From positions 1 through 43,961 of the forward strand of contig NZ_BAFB01000204.1 of NCBI RefSeq assembly GCF_000248075.1: a DNA stretch of 43,961 nt, read 5' to 3'. The first letter of the stretch is position 1. Each line of letters opens with the position of its first letter. Positions 23,596-31,958 of the stretch are shown here, piece by piece. The position numbers and the translations under genes are program-made. The notes beneath the pieces were generated by a model. The model did not search any database, was not told the DNA's origin, and saw only the letters and a program-made list of their open reading frames with translations. Source of the DNA: Gordonia otitidis NBRC 100426 (GTDB lineage Bacteria; Actinomycetota; Actinomycetes; Mycobacteriales; Mycobacteriaceae).

Positions 23596-25595
23596 TGGCC
23601 GCCGAGAGCACGTCGGGTGTCTCCCGGTGCGTTGTATTCGAGATCGTCGCGTCGACGATCCGACGAGGTGAGCTGCCAGGGCACGGAGGTGACCATGACG
23701 CCGGGCTCAAACAGCAGCCGGGTCTTGAGCCGCAGCGCCGACTGATTGTGCAGGATCTGCTCCCACCAGTGTCCGACCACGTACTCGGGGATGAAGACCG
23801 TGATCACGTCCCGCGGATGCTCGCGCCGGACGCGGCGGACGTATTCGATGACAGGTCGGGTGATCTCTCGGTAGGGCGATGCGATCACTTTCAGCGGCAC
23901 CTTGATGTCGCTTTCCTCCCACTGCGACACGAGGATGCGTGTGTCGCGGTCGTCGACGTTGACCGTGATGGCCTCGAGCACGTCCGGTCGTGTCGCGCGG
24001 GCGTAGAGCAGCGCACGCTTGGTGGCCATGTGCAGCGTCGACACCAAGACGATCGAGTGCGTGCGACTCGGCAGTACCTGCTCGTCCTCGGCTTCGACTC
24101 GCTCGAGTTCACGCTGCACCGACGCGTAATGATGGTGGATCAGCTTCATCAGCACGAAGAGGATGACCATGGCCAGGATCGCGATCCAGGCGCCCGCGGT
24201 GAACTTGGTGATGAGGACCACCACGAGCACGGTCGCCGTCATCACGAGGCCGACCGAGTTGATGATCCGGGACTGCTTCATCCGACGCCGCGCACGCGGG
24301 TCGGTCTCGGTGCGCAACAGGCGCGTCCAATGTCGCACCATCCCCGCCTGGCTGAGCGTGAACGACACGAACACACCGACGATGTAGAGCTGGATGAGCG
24401 CTGTCACCTCACCGCCGAAAGCCACCACGAACGCGATGGCCGCGACGGCGAGGAAGATGATCCCGTTACTGAAGGCGAGCCGGTCACCGCGGGTGTGCAG
24501 CTGACGGGGCAGAAACCGGTCCTGGGCAAGGACGGAGCCCAGGACGGGGAACCCGTTGAACGCCGTGTTCGCGGCCAGCATCAGGATGAGCGCCGTGGCC
24601 ACCGCGACGAAATAGAACCCGAACGGGAAACTCTCGAACACCGCCTGCGCCAACTGCGCGATGAGCGCTTCCTGCTGATATCCCGGCGGTGCCCCGATCA
24701 GATCCCGCGCGGGATCTGACACGTACTTCGCGCCCACCCGCTCGGCGAGCATCACGATGCCCAGCAGCAGGATGATCGCGATGGTCCCGAGCATGAGCAG
24801 CGTCGTCGCCGCGTTGCGAGACTTGGGTTTCCGGAACGCCGGTACGCCGTTGCTGATGGCCTCGACACCGGTCAGCGCCGCGGAACCGGACGAGAAGGCC
24901 CGCGCGACCAGGAAGATGAATGCGATGCCGGCGAGATGTGTGTTCTCGGCGCGGATTTCGAAATCGGCGGTCTCGGCACGCACGTCCTCGCCGAGAACGA
25001 AGATCTCGATGACCCCCCACAACAGCATTGCGATCACGCCGAAGATGAACGCATAGGTCGGGATCGCCAGCACCGAACCGGATTCCTTGATGCCGCGCAG
25101 ATTGACCGCGGCGAGCACGACGATCGCGGCGACGCAGAACCACACCCGGTGTTCGTGCACGAACGGCAGCGCCGACCCGATGTTCTCCGCGGCGGAGGAG
25201 ATCGACACGGCGACGGTGAGCACGTAGTCGACCAACAGTGCGCTGCCGACGACCAGCCCGGCGTTGGAGCCGAGATTGACCGTCGCGACCTCGTAGTCAC
25301 CGCCCCCGGACGGATATGCGTGCACGTTCTGCCGATAGCTGGCGACAACGACGGCCATCACGACCGCGACCGCGAGAGCGATCCACGGGGCAAGCGTCAT
25401 GGCTGACAGGCCCGCGACCGAGAGCACCAGGAAGATCTCCTGGGGCGCGTAGGCGACCGACGACATGGCGTCAGAAGCGAAGACGGGTAGCGCGATCCGC
25501 TTGGGCAGCAGCGTGTGGCCCAATGTGTCGCTCCGGAAGGGTCTGCCGAGAAGCAGCCGTTTCGTCGCGACAGACGCCTTTGACACGGTGGACAC
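23592..25595 (-). CDS. KimA-like APC/KUP-type potassium importer
   Basis: This 667-aa protein has about 12 membrane helices and a soluble C-terminal domain of about 180 residues (from VSTLHMATKRALLYA). It is close in sequence to B. subtilis KimA, a high-affinity K+/H+ symporter. Using the 668-aa numbering from GTG 25598, Asp43 and Tyr50 (SDAMSSVAY) and Tyr125 (LLVDYVLTV) fall at the spacing of KimA Asp36, Tyr43 and Tyr118. SYRQNVHAYPSGGGDY and VNLRGIKESG are also family blocks. Annotators usually call it an amino-acid permease. The divergent genes encode two RCK/TrkA proteins, which strengthens a potassium role. The second of two adjacent GTG codons (25595) has TAGTGT 6 nt upstream. Confidence 0.82.
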   Translation of the reverse strand: MSTVSKASVATKRLLLGRPFRSDTLGHTLLPKRIALPVFASDAMSSVAYAPQEIFLVLSVAGLSAMTLAPWIALAVAVVMAVVVASYRQNVHAYPSGGGDYEVATVNLGSNAGLVVGSALLVDYVLTVAVSISSAAENIGSALPFVHEHRVWFCVAAIVVLAAVNLRGIKESGSVLAIPTYAFIFGVIAMLLWGVIEIFVLGEDVRAETADFEIRAENTHLAGIAFIFLVARAFSSGSAALTGVEAISNGVPAFRKPKSRNAATTLLMLGTIAIILLLGIVMLAERVGAKYVSDPARDLIGAPPGYQQEALIAQLAQAVFESFPFGFYFVAVATALILMLAANTAFNGFPVLGSVLAQDRFLPRQLHTRGDRLAFSNGIIFLAVAAIAFVVAFGGEVTALIQLYIVGVFVSFTLSQAGMVRHWTRLLRTETDPRARRRMKQSRIINSVGLVMTATVLVVVLITKFTAGAWIAILAMVILFVLMKLIHHHYASVQRELERVEAEDEQVLPSRTHSIVLVSTLHMATKRALLYARATRPDVLEAITVNVDDRDTRILVSQWEESDIKVPLKVIASPYREITRPVIEYVRRVRREHPRDVITVFIPEYVVGHWWEQILHNQSALRLKTRLLFEPGVMVTSVPWQLTSSDRRRDDLEYNAPGDTRRALGGQ

Positions 25596-25601
25596 CACGC
25601 A

Positions 25602-25607
25602 ACACTA
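25602..25607 (-). promoter_or_regulatory. -10 hexamer TAGTGT, leaderless start of the permease
   Basis: TAGTGT on the minus strand ends 6 nt before the second GTG (25593-25595). It lies 213 bp from the divergent ceoB start. Confidence 0.4.
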
Positions 25608-25819
25608 AGACCTCGCGCTGGTCTGCGGCCACTACGGTCCCGAGGTCCCCTGTTTCGCGCCACAGCGGGCTCGTCTCCGCGCGTCTCGGACGAGTTCGAG
25701 CGGCCGGATGTCGCCGAGGTGATCGGGCGGGTAGGTTCAAGTCGCGGAGGATCGGCCACAGCTGCCGGTTTCGACGTCCTCCGCGCGTCCGGAGCCGGTG
25801 TCCCCACGAAAGGATCGAT

Positions 25820-26485
25820 GTGCGCGTAGTCATCATGGGGTGCGGACGCGTCGGGTCGTCCCTGGCGATGGCCATGCAGAAGCGTGGCCATCAGGTGGCC
25901 ATCATCGATCGCGATCCGACTGCCTTCACGCGACTTCCCGACGACTTCGCCGGCGAGCAGATCGTCGGTGTCGGGTTCGATCGTGACGTCCTCGGACGGG
26001 CGGGAATCGAGGAGGCGGATGCGTTCGCCGCGGTCTCGTCCGGCGACAACTCCAACATCATCGCCGCACGGGTGGCCCGCGAGACCTTCGACGTCCCCCG
26101 CGTCGTCGCCAGGATCTACGACGCCAAGCGGGCACAGGTCTACGAGCGATTGGGTATCCCAACTGTGGCGACGGTGCCATGGACGACCGAGCGTTTCGTC
26201 TCGGCACTCGGCGAGACGTCGACGACGACCGAGTGGCGCGATCCGTCGGGGACCATCGCGATCGCCCAACTCGACGTGCACGAATCGTGGATCGGTATCA
26301 GCTCGGGGAAATTCCAGGAGCTCAGCGGGGCTCGCCTGGCATTCCTCAACCGACACGGCAAACCGATCCTGCCCGAAGCGAAAACGGTTCTGCAGCAGGA
26401 CGACATCGTCTTCGCGTCGGTCCGCCTCGACGATCTCGCTGCGGTACGAGCACTCGTCGCCGCCCCGCTGGCACATGCCGATTAG
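25820..26485 (+). CDS. ceoB: TrkA-family potassium uptake regulatory protein CeoB
   Basis: The 221-aa cytosolic protein has an RCK-N Rossmann domain (VVIMGCGRVGSSLA, then AIIDRDPTAF with the ribose-binding Asp) and an RCK-C/TrkA-C domain from about residue 140. RCK proteins bind NAD(H), ATP or other nucleotides and gate K+ channels or transporters. GTG 25820 is the start, with AGGA 6 nt upstream; an ATG one base earlier is out of frame and soon stops. It is followed by ceoC after 60 nt and is divergent from the KimA-like importer. It corresponds to Rv2691. Confidence 0.9.
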   Translation: MRVVIMGCGRVGSSLAMAMQKRGHQVAIIDRDPTAFTRLPDDFAGEQIVGVGFDRDVLGRAGIEEADAFAAVSSGDNSNIIAARVARETFDVPRVVARIYDAKRAQVYERLGIPTVATVPWTTERFVSALGETSTTTEWRDPSGTIAIAQLDVHESWIGISSGKFQELSGARLAFLNRHGKPILPEAKTVLQQDDIVFASVRLDDLAAVRALVAAPLAHAD

Positions 26486-26545
26486 CGGCCCTGAGCGTCG
26501 ACGTCGACCAGCGGGCCCACAGCCCATGCCGAACAGAGGAGAGAC

Positions 26546-27205
26546 ATGAAAGTCGCCATCGCCGGTGCGGGCGCCGTCGGCCGTTCGATCGCCCGTGAAC
26601 TCATCGCAGCCGGTCACGAGGTGACCCTGTTCGAACGGCTCGCGAGTCACATCGACGTCGACGCCGTGCGCGGAGCCACATGGCTGTTGGCCGACGCCTG
26701 CGAACTGGCCAACCTCGAACGGGCCAACCTGCAGTCGTTCGACGTGATGATCGCCGCCACCGGTGACGACAAGGCGAACCTCGTCGTCAGTCTGCTCGCG
26801 AAGACCGAATTCGCCGTCAGCAGAGTCGTCGCCCGGGTGAACGATCCGCGCAACGAGTGGTTGTTCGGCGAGGACTGGGGCGTCGACGTCGCCGTGTCCA
26901 CCCCCCGCCTGCTGGCCTCGCTCGTCGAGGAAGCCGTATCGGTCGGTGACCTCGTTCGGCTCATGACGTTCCGCCAGGGGCAGGCCAACCTCGTCGAGCT
27001 CACACTCCCGCCCGATACCCCGCTCGCGGGCAAACCCGTACGCAAGATCGACCTGCCCCGCGACGCCGCCCTGGTGGCCATCCTGCGAGGAGGCCGAGTG
27101 ATCGTGCCCGAACGCGACGACCCACTCGAGGGCGGCGACGAACTCGTCTTCGTTGCCGCCGTCGAGGTCGAACCCGACCTCCACACGGCGATCCACGTCA
27201 GCTGA
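26546..27205 (+). CDS. ceoC: TrkA-family potassium uptake protein CeoC
   Basis: The 219-aa protein is a second RCK protein: MKVAIAGAGAVGRSIA (GxGxxG), TLFERLASH with an acidic residue at the end of beta-2, IAATGDDKANL, and an RCK-C domain ending GGDELVFVAAV. Pairs of TrkA-like subunits commonly form hetero- or homo-octameric gating rings. A GAGGAGAG ribosome binding site precedes the ATG. No TrkH/KtrB membrane partner is encoded here; the only nearby candidate channel or transporter is the divergent KimA-like protein. It corresponds to Rv2692. Confidence 0.9.
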   Translation: MKVAIAGAGAVGRSIARELIAAGHEVTLFERLASHIDVDAVRGATWLLADACELANLERANLQSFDVMIAATGDDKANLVVSLLAKTEFAVSRVVARVNDPRNEWLFGEDWGVDVAVSTPRLLASLVEEAVSVGDLVRLMTFRQGQANLVELTLPPDTPLAGKPVRKIDLPRDAALVAILRGGRVIVPERDDPLEGGDELVFVAAVEVEPDLHTAIHVS

Positions 27206-27218
27206 GCGTCGCGCGCGG

Positions 27219-27246
27219 CGTCTCCTACTCCGCGTCTCCTACTCCG
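27219..27246. repeat. 14-bp tandem duplication
   Basis: CGTCTCCTACTCCG occurs twice in tandem between ceoC and the convergent DUF3159 gene, overlapping the stop codon of the latter. Confidence 0.75.
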
Positions 27247-27919
27247 TGCGCGTGACGCGCTCGACGGACTCACGTGCAGCCCGTCGGACGAGCAGGACCG
27301 TCACGACGACCGCGAGCACAGTCAAAGGCCAGCCCATCGCGATCCGGGCAAGAGCAAGCCAGCCGGTGTCGCCGCTGTCGTAGAGCGACGACTGTGCGAG
27401 GTACCGACCCGCGAACACCAGCATCCAGAACGCCGTCGCCACGTCGTAGGCGATCAGCGTCCTGCGGTTGCGCCGCCACGCGACACCCGCGCCGGTGGCG
27501 TAGTTCCACACCACGCCGATCAGCGGCCAGCGCACCAGAATCGAGGCGAGCAGGACGCCCGCATACGCGAGCGAGGTCCAGATACCGAAGAGAAAATAGC
27601 CCTTGGCGTCACCCACGCGGTGGGCGATGAAGACGCAGATCGCCACACCGAGGAAACCGGAGAGGGCGGGGGCGAGTCCCTCGTGTCGGAGCAGACGGAC
27701 ACCAGTGATCACCCCCGCCGCGACGAGAGCGGCGATCGTCGCCGCCGTCAGACCCGACAGCGCGTTGGCGGGAACGAACACCACGACCGGGATGGTCGAC
27801 GAGATGAGGCCGGACACGCCGCCGAGTTGGTCGAGGACCGTCGGCGCCGGATGATCGCTCGGCGCGGCTGCGCCGGTGTGCGGCGGAGCGTCGGAGCTGT
27901 CAGTCTTCTCCGGCGCCAT
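27239..27919 (-). CDS. DUF3159 family membrane protein
   Basis: The 226-aa protein has a hydrophilic N-terminus of about 25 residues and six or so hydrophobic helices (for example LISSTIPVVVFVPANAL, ALVAAGVITGV, LSGFLGVAICVFIAH, WLALARIAMGWPLTVLAVVVTVLLV). This matches DUF3159, an actinobacterial membrane family next to the ceoBC genes in M. tuberculosis (Rv2693c). The function is unknown; its conserved position beside K+ genes is suggestive but not evidence. Its start lies inside the end of the upstream OB-fold gene (20-nt overlap), so the two are probably one transcription unit. Confidence 0.85.
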   Translation of the reverse strand: MAPEKTDSSDAPPHTGAAAPSDHPAPTVLDQLGGVSGLISSTIPVVVFVPANALSGLTAATIAALVAAGVITGVRLLRHEGLAPALSGFLGVAICVFIAHRVGDAKGYFLFGIWTSLAYAGVLLASILVRWPLIGVVWNYATGAGVAWRRNRRTLIAYDVATAFWMLVFAGRYLAQSSLYDSGDTGWLALARIAMGWPLTVLAVVVTVLLVRRAARESVERVTRTE

Positions 27920-28277
27920 GCAGCTCGTAGTCGGGGTTGTAGATCACCTTGGTGCCGTTGTGCTCTCCGACACGTCCGCTCACCGTGATCTTGCGGCCGG
28001 GCTCGATGCCGGGGATTCGGTTGCGGCCGAGCCACTTGAGGAACACCACGTCGCTGCCGTCGAAGAACTCGGCCTTGACCCCGCTCTTGGCGGTTCGCGA
28101 ACAGGTCTCGACCGCGCGCAACTCGCCGTGCATCGTGACCTCGTCGCCGCGGGAACACTCCACCGCGCGCTGGGCGCCGGTGGCGGCGGATTCTGCGGCG
28201 ATCTTCTCCGCATCGGCCTCGCCGAGGTCTTCGGTGAGCCGCTTCGTCAGCCGCTTGAGGTAACCGGCTGTGGGCAT
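27900..28277 (-). CDS. OB-fold nucleic acid-binding domain protein
   Basis: A 125-aa protein with a short helical N-terminus (GYLKRLTKRLTEDLGEADAE) and an OB-fold (DEVTMHGELRAVETCSR, VVFLKWLGRNRIPGIEPGRKITVSGRV). The arrangement resembles the RecG/RPA-like tRNA-anticodon OB domain and matches Rv2694c. A role in binding single-stranded nucleic acid is inferred from the fold. GGAGG lies 5 nt before the ATG at 28277, which rules out the longer frame to 28364. Confidence 0.85.
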   Translation of the reverse strand: MPTAGYLKRLTKRLTEDLGEADAEKIAAESAATGAQRAVECSRGDEVTMHGELRAVETCSRTAKSGVKAEFFDGSDVVFLKWLGRNRIPGIEPGRKITVSGRVGEHNGTKVIYNPDYELHGAGED

Positions 28278-28383
28278 CACAACCTCCAGGTAGACGTTGT
28301 CTTGCGGGCCCGGCCAACCGAGCCACTTCCGGCCAGCGTAGACCCCTGCGTTCCTTCTGGACAACGCACGGCATCATCAGTTC

Positions 28384-29136
28384 ATGCCCTCAGCCGACGC
28401 CGCGTCCCCACCAGCACCGACGGCGCTGGTCGTGATGCCGGGAACCGGCTCGGACGACGACTACGCGCGGCGGGAATTCGGCGTCGCCGCGGAGCTCCTC
28501 GGCGTCGAACTGATCACGCCGGCACCATCTGCCGACCTGATCGACGGGTATCTGCGCGACATGGACGCCGCGGTGCGTGAGCACGGCGCGATCCTGGTCG
28601 GAGGTGTGTCGATCGGCGCGGTAGCAGCGCTGCGATGGGCGCTGCAGCAGCAGTCCGCGCATCGTTCCCCCGGAACGTGCTCGGGTGTTCTCGCGGCACT
28701 GCCGCCGTGGAGCGGCGAGCCGACAGGGGCCGTGGCCGCCGCGAGCGCTCGCCTGACCGCTGATGCTGTCGACCGCGACGGTCTCGATGCGACGATCGCC
28801 GCAATGGTGTCGACGAGTCCCGATTGGCTCGGCGTCGAATTGAGCCGCTCCTGGCGCGCGCAGGCCGACCATCTGGTCGAACAACTGCGCGCCGCGGCGG
28901 ACTGCGTCGCGCCGACGCCTGCAGACATCTCGAAATTGGCTGTGCCCCTGGCGATCACCGCCTCCATCGACGATCCACTTCATCCCTGGGAAGTGGCACA
29001 GCAGTGGGCGTCCGCTGCGGGTTGCGCAGCGGTCGTCGGCGTTGAACTGTCCCGTTGGGGCACCGACCCCGCTGTGCTCGGCACGTCATGCGCACGCACC
29101 TGGCTGCGATTGCGTCACAGCGAGACGGCCGAGTGA
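28384..29136 (+). CDS. alpha/beta-hydrolase-like conserved protein
   Basis: The 250-aa protein has LVVMPGTGSDDDYARR (oxyanion region), nucleophile elbow GGVSIGA with Ser76, and SIDDPLHPWEVAQQW carrying an Asp and a His that could complete a triad. There is no signal peptide, so it acts in the cytosol. It sits at the place of Rv2695, whose function I do not know. The substrate is not predictable. It is divergent from the OB-fold gene, with 106 bp between starts. Confidence 0.75.
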   Translation: MPSADAASPPAPTALVVMPGTGSDDDYARREFGVAAELLGVELITPAPSADLIDGYLRDMDAAVREHGAILVGGVSIGAVAALRWALQQQSAHRSPGTCSGVLAALPPWSGEPTGAVAAASARLTADAVDRDGLDATIAAMVSTSPDWLGVELSRSWRAQADHLVEQLRAAADCVAPTPADISKLAVPLAITASIDDPLHPWEVAQQWASAAGCAAVVGVELSRWGTDPAVLGTSCARTWLRLRHSETAE

Positions 29137-29181
29137 GCCGGCCGCCGTGCCAGCCGGGCGTCATGCCACCCGGCCGTCGAT

Positions 29182-30021
29182 TCAGCGACGCCGACGGAAG
29201 CGCTGCATGGCCGATCCGGCCGAACGCGGCTCTTCGTCCGCGAACGAACCGTCCTCGTCGGCGGTGTGTGTCGACTCGACGGCGGGCGCGTCCGCGACGG
29301 GGTCGGGGACACCACCGGAGCGCTGCTGATCGTCGCCCGCGACCGCCTGCGCGCTGTCGGACTCACCGACCTGAGTCGGGCTCTCGCCGCCCTGAGCGCC
29401 GTCGAACATCTGCTGCTGTGCAGCCGCGACCTGCTCGGCGAGAACCGGCGGAAGTACCAGCGGCAACATCTCCCGGGGTGGTGCCGGATCGGTGCCACGC
29501 CGGACAACGGATTCGGCGAGAACGGCACGCGAGAGTTGGGCCAATTCGCCCGCGGTCTCGTCTGGACCACTCGCGACCAGTCGGACCATCCAGCGGGGAC
29601 CGTCGACACCGATGAAGCGATGACTCCCGCCGGGAACCTCCGCGACGATTTCGCGGCCCCAGTGACCGTCTTCGATGCTCGTGGTCGCGCCGTCGTTCTT
29701 CAGTGAATCGACGAGCTCGCCGACCACCTCGCGCCACAGGCCGGGCGATTTGGGCGCCGCGAACGCCGCGACGGTGATGCGACCGTACGGGGTCACGAGA
29801 TACACGGCCTCGGGCTGATGGTCGGCACTCATCTCGACCGTTACCTGCCCGCCCTCTACGACAGGCACGAGGACGGCGCCGAGATCGAGGTGGGACTTCT
29901 CGAGATCGTCGGCGGGCGTGTCGAGTTCGGTGATGTCGTACGGACCTCGTGCCTGACCGATGAGCAGCGGCTCATCGGATGCGTCCGATGCCGACTTCGA
30001 TTCGGGATCTCGTGCCATCAC
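29182..30021 (-). CDS. DUF3710 family protein
   Basis: The 279-aa soluble protein has a conserved core from about residue 22 to 200 ([70 protein letters not shown]). An acidic, Gln/Ser-rich disordered tail ends in a basic cluster QRFRRRR. It matches Rv2696c, always found after dut in this order of bacteria; its function is unknown. GTG 30021 overlaps the dut stop (GTGA), and ATG 30018 is an equally close alternative. Coupling to dut suggests a linked but undefined role. Confidence 0.85.
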   Translation of the reverse strand: MMARDPESKSASDASDEPLLIGQARGPYDITELDTPADDLEKSHLDLGAVLVPVVEGGQVTVEMSADHQPEAVYLVTPYGRITVAAFAAPKSPGLWREVVGELVDSLKNDGATTSIEDGHWGREIVAEVPGGSHRFIGVDGPRWMVRLVASGPDETAGELAQLSRAVLAESVVRRGTDPAPPREMLPLVLPPVLAEQVAAAQQQMFDGAQGGESPTQVGESDSAQAVAGDDQQRSGGVPDPVADAPAVESTHTADEDGSFADEEPRSAGSAMQRFRRRR

Positions 30022-30572
30022 GTCGGGTTCTCCTCGCTCGCGTTGTCATCTGCGGACTCCGAGCCAGCGCCCGGGTCGACGGGTCCCCCGCTCGTCAGTA
30101 TGGCGTGTCCACCGCTCGATCCGTAGCCACCATCGCCGCGTGCCGTCTCGTCGAGTGCGTCGACCTCCGCGAAGTCGGCGAGCTCGACCCGTTGGATCAG
30201 CAGCTGTGCGATCCGATCGCCGCGCGCGATGCTGATCGTCTCCGACGGGTCGAGGTTGATCAGACACACCTTGATCTCGCCGCGGTACCCGGCGTCGATG
30301 GTCCCCGGTGTGTTGACGATGGACAAACCCGCACGTGCGGCGAGTCCGGACCTGGGGTGGATCAGCCCGACCATCCCGAACGGCAGGGCAACGGCTATGC
30401 CCGTACCGACGAGCTGTCGGCGTCCGGGGGGTAGTTCGAGATCTATCGTCGAACACAGGTCGACGCCCGCGTCACCGGCGTGTGCGCGTGTGGGCAGCGG
30501 AATGTCGGGATCGAGTCGCTTCACCGGGATGGGACCGATCGCTGCAGCGCCAGGGGTGGATTCTGCGGTCAC
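30018..30572 (-). CDS. dut: deoxyuridine 5'-triphosphate nucleotidohydrolase
   Basis: This 184-aa trimeric dUTPase hydrolyses dUTP to dUMP and pyrophosphate, preventing uracil misincorporation and feeding dTMP synthesis. The five motifs are present: HAGDAGVDL (31-39), PRSGLA (73-78), [10 protein letters not shown] (90-99, with catalytic Asp93), RIAQLLI (120-126) and the flexible C-terminal [10 protein letters not shown] (145-154). About 30 residues, poorly conserved and acidic, follow motif V. It is the first gene of a dut-DUF3710 pair. Confidence 0.95.
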   Translation of the reverse strand: MTAESTPGAAAIGPIPVKRLDPDIPLPTRAHAGDAGVDLCSTIDLELPPGRRQLVGTGIAVALPFGMVGLIHPRSGLAARAGLSIVNTPGTIDAGYRGEIKVCLINLDPSETISIARGDRIAQLLIQRVELADFAEVDALDETARGDGGYGSSGGHAILTSGGPVDPGAGSESADDNASEENPT

Positions 30573-30582
30573 GCACGCAGAC

Positions 30583-30588
30583 TACGCT
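30583..30588 (+). promoter_or_regulatory. -10 hexamer TACGCT, leaderless start of DUF3093 gene
   Basis: TACGCT ends 7 nt before GTG 30596 and lies in the 23-bp gap to the divergent dut start, so the two promoters are interlocked. Confidence 0.45.
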
Positions 30589-30595
30589 GACCGGT

Positions 30596-31159
30596 GTGAG
30601 CTCATCCGAACCACCCGAGGACACCGGGAACCTTTCTTCAGGACCGGCCGATCCGGCAGCAGATCGCTACAGCGAGCGTCTGTGGGTGCCCCTGTGGTGG
30701 TGGCCGGCCGCCGCTGTGGTGACCGCCGTGGCCGGATACGAGATCCAGCTCTCGGCGCATCGCTCGTCGTGGAGCTTCGTCGGCTATATCGCCGTGGGCC
30801 TGCTGTGCGCATTACTGCTGTGGTCGATGGGCCGGACCCAGGTCAGGGTGAGCGCCGACGGCGTGTTGCACGCCGGAAAGGCACAACTGCCCAACTCGGT
30901 GATCGCGCGCGGCGCGAGTATCCCCGCATCGGCGAAGAGCGCTGCTCTCGGCCGCCAGCTCGACCCGGCGGCGTATCTGGTCCACCACGCGTGGATCAAG
31001 ACGATGGTGTTACTGGTGTTGGACGACCCCGACGATCCCACGCCGTACTGGCTGGTGTCGACGCGTCATCCCGAGCAGGTTCTGGCCGCACTCGGCATCC
31101 CTGATGCCAGCGCGACCGACGCCGTGAACCCACAGCGCTCGGACCACGAACAGGGCTGA
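30596..31159 (+). CDS. DUF3093 family membrane protein
   Basis: The 187-aa protein has a 25-residue polar N-terminus and two hydrophobic helices (PLWWWPAAAVVTAVAGY and WSFVGYIAVGLLCALLLW). A cytosolic domain follows (TQVRVSADGVLHAGKAQLP, DDPDDPTPYWLVSTRHPEQVLAAL). This is the DUF3093 layout, as in Rv2698. The function is not known. GTG 30596 is supported by a -10 hexamer 7 nt upstream; the open frame further upstream lies antisense to dut. Confidence 0.82.
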   Translation: MSSSEPPEDTGNLSSGPADPAADRYSERLWVPLWWWPAAAVVTAVAGYEIQLSAHRSSWSFVGYIAVGLLCALLLWSMGRTQVRVSADGVLHAGKAQLPNSVIARGASIPASAKSAALGRQLDPAAYLVHHAWIKTMVLLVLDDPDDPTPYWLVSTRHPEQVLAALGIPDASATDAVNPQRSDHEQG

Positions 31160-31180
31160 GCCTGGGACGTCCGAGCTGCA

Positions 31181-31208
31181 CGGAGAGACCTCAGACGAGG
31201 TCTCTCCG
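31181..31208. terminator. bidirectional hairpin terminator
   Basis: A perfect 12-bp stem CGGAGAGACCTC/GAGGTCTCTCCG with an AGAC loop between the convergent DUF3093 and DUF4193 genes. No T-tract follows on either side, which is common for actinobacterial terminators. Confidence 0.7.
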
Positions 31209-31254
31209 GGTACCGCTCAGTGCAGGTGCCGGTGTCCGGCACGACGTAGAGCCC

Positions 31255-31554
31255 TCAGGCGCAGTCGACGCAAATGAGCGAACTGCCGTTCTCGCGGGCG
31301 AGACGACTGCGGTGGTACACGAGGAAGCAGCTGCTGCAGGTAAACTCGTCAGCCTGCTTGGGGATCACACGGACCGACAGCTCCTCACCGGAGAGGTCGG
31401 CACCCGGGAGCTCGAACGATTCCGCGGTGTCGGTTTCGTCGACATCCACCGCGGAGGACTGGGCCTCACTGCGGCGAGCCTTCAGCTCTTCGAGCGAGTC
31501 CTCGTTCAGATCTTCGGTCTCCGTACGCCGTGGCGCGTCGTAATCAGTAGCCAT
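31255..31554 (-). CDS. DUF4193 family protein with C-terminal zinc ribbon
   Basis: The 99-aa acidic protein begins MATDYDAPRRTETEDLNEDS, has a long disordered acidic middle part and ends in a compact Cys4 ribbon (FTCSSCFLVYHRSRLA, LICVDCA). The family is confined to actinobacteria, and Rv2699c is the counterpart. The acidic tail plus Zn ribbon recalls small RNA polymerase- or ribosome-associated factors, but its role is not established. A CRP-type palindrome sits 150 bp upstream. Confidence 0.88.
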   Translation of the reverse strand: MATDYDAPRRTETEDLNEDSLEELKARRSEAQSSAVDVDETDTAESFELPGADLSGEELSVRVIPKQADEFTCSSCFLVYHRSRLARENGSSLICVDCA

Positions 31555-31703
31555 TGTGTGCCTTACTTGGTTGGAGTGGGAGCCGAGGTGGACTGGCTTG
31601 TGGCCGGTCGACCAATGAGCACGATGCCTTGCCGGGGGACTGTTTTCGCCGACGTCACAACAACTCGTGGCGCCTGCAATTCGTTACCCGCGACCGAACA
31701 GAT

Positions 31704-31725
31704 TTATGTGATGTGCGTCACATAA
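31704..31725. promoter_or_regulatory. CRP-type binding site
   Basis: The palindrome TTATGTGA-N6-TCACATAA has perfect 8-bp arms and contains the full CRP/GlxR consensus TGTGA-N6-TCACA. It lies 150 bp upstream of the DUF4193 start and 234 bp upstream of cei, so a cAMP-responsive regulator could act on either or both. The rest of the 404-bp gap holds promoters and a short ORF. Confidence 0.8.
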
Positions 31726-31885
31726 GCCGTGGCTTGTCCGACCTCTGTCGAGGACGGGGCGCCCGAACTGTAGTGCATCGCTTGTCCGCGGTCAACATCA
31801 CGTGTACGCCGATTCATTCCCCGACTTCGGTGAAACGCTCGACTCGCGCAGGCGGCACCTTGCCCACACGCACGTGTCGACGCTC

Positions 31886-31891
31886 TACAGT
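31886..31891 (+). promoter_or_regulatory. -10 hexamer TACAGT upstream of cei
   Basis: TACAGT ends 7 nt before an ATG (31899). The expected transcript would start at that ATG and run through to cei. Confidence 0.4.
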
Positions 31892-31898
31892 GAAGCTC

Positions 31899-31919
31899 AT
31901 GCCGCTCGCCGCGCGATGA
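31899..31919 (+). CDS. possible leaderless hexapeptide uORF before cei
   Basis: The ORF ATG...TGA encodes MPLAAR, starts 7 nt after a -10 hexamer and ends 39 nt before the cei GTG. Short leaderless upstream ORFs are frequent in mycobacteria and can tune expression of the next gene. There is no evidence that the peptide itself matters. Confidence 0.3.
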   Translation: MPLAAR

Positions 31920-31958
31920 GCGCGGGCGTGCGTCGACGAGAGAAGGAGCAGGTCACCG

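Noticed and set aside
20992..23745. 917-codon open frame on the plus strand
   Set aside because: It runs antisense to dxs and the TRAM methyltransferase, both with complete motif sets. It has no recognisable domain and is Arg/His/Asp-rich as expected for an antisense GC frame.
25397..27196. 599-codon minus-strand open frame across ceoB and ceoC
   Set aside because: It is antisense to two genes with clear RCK motifs and has no domain of its own.
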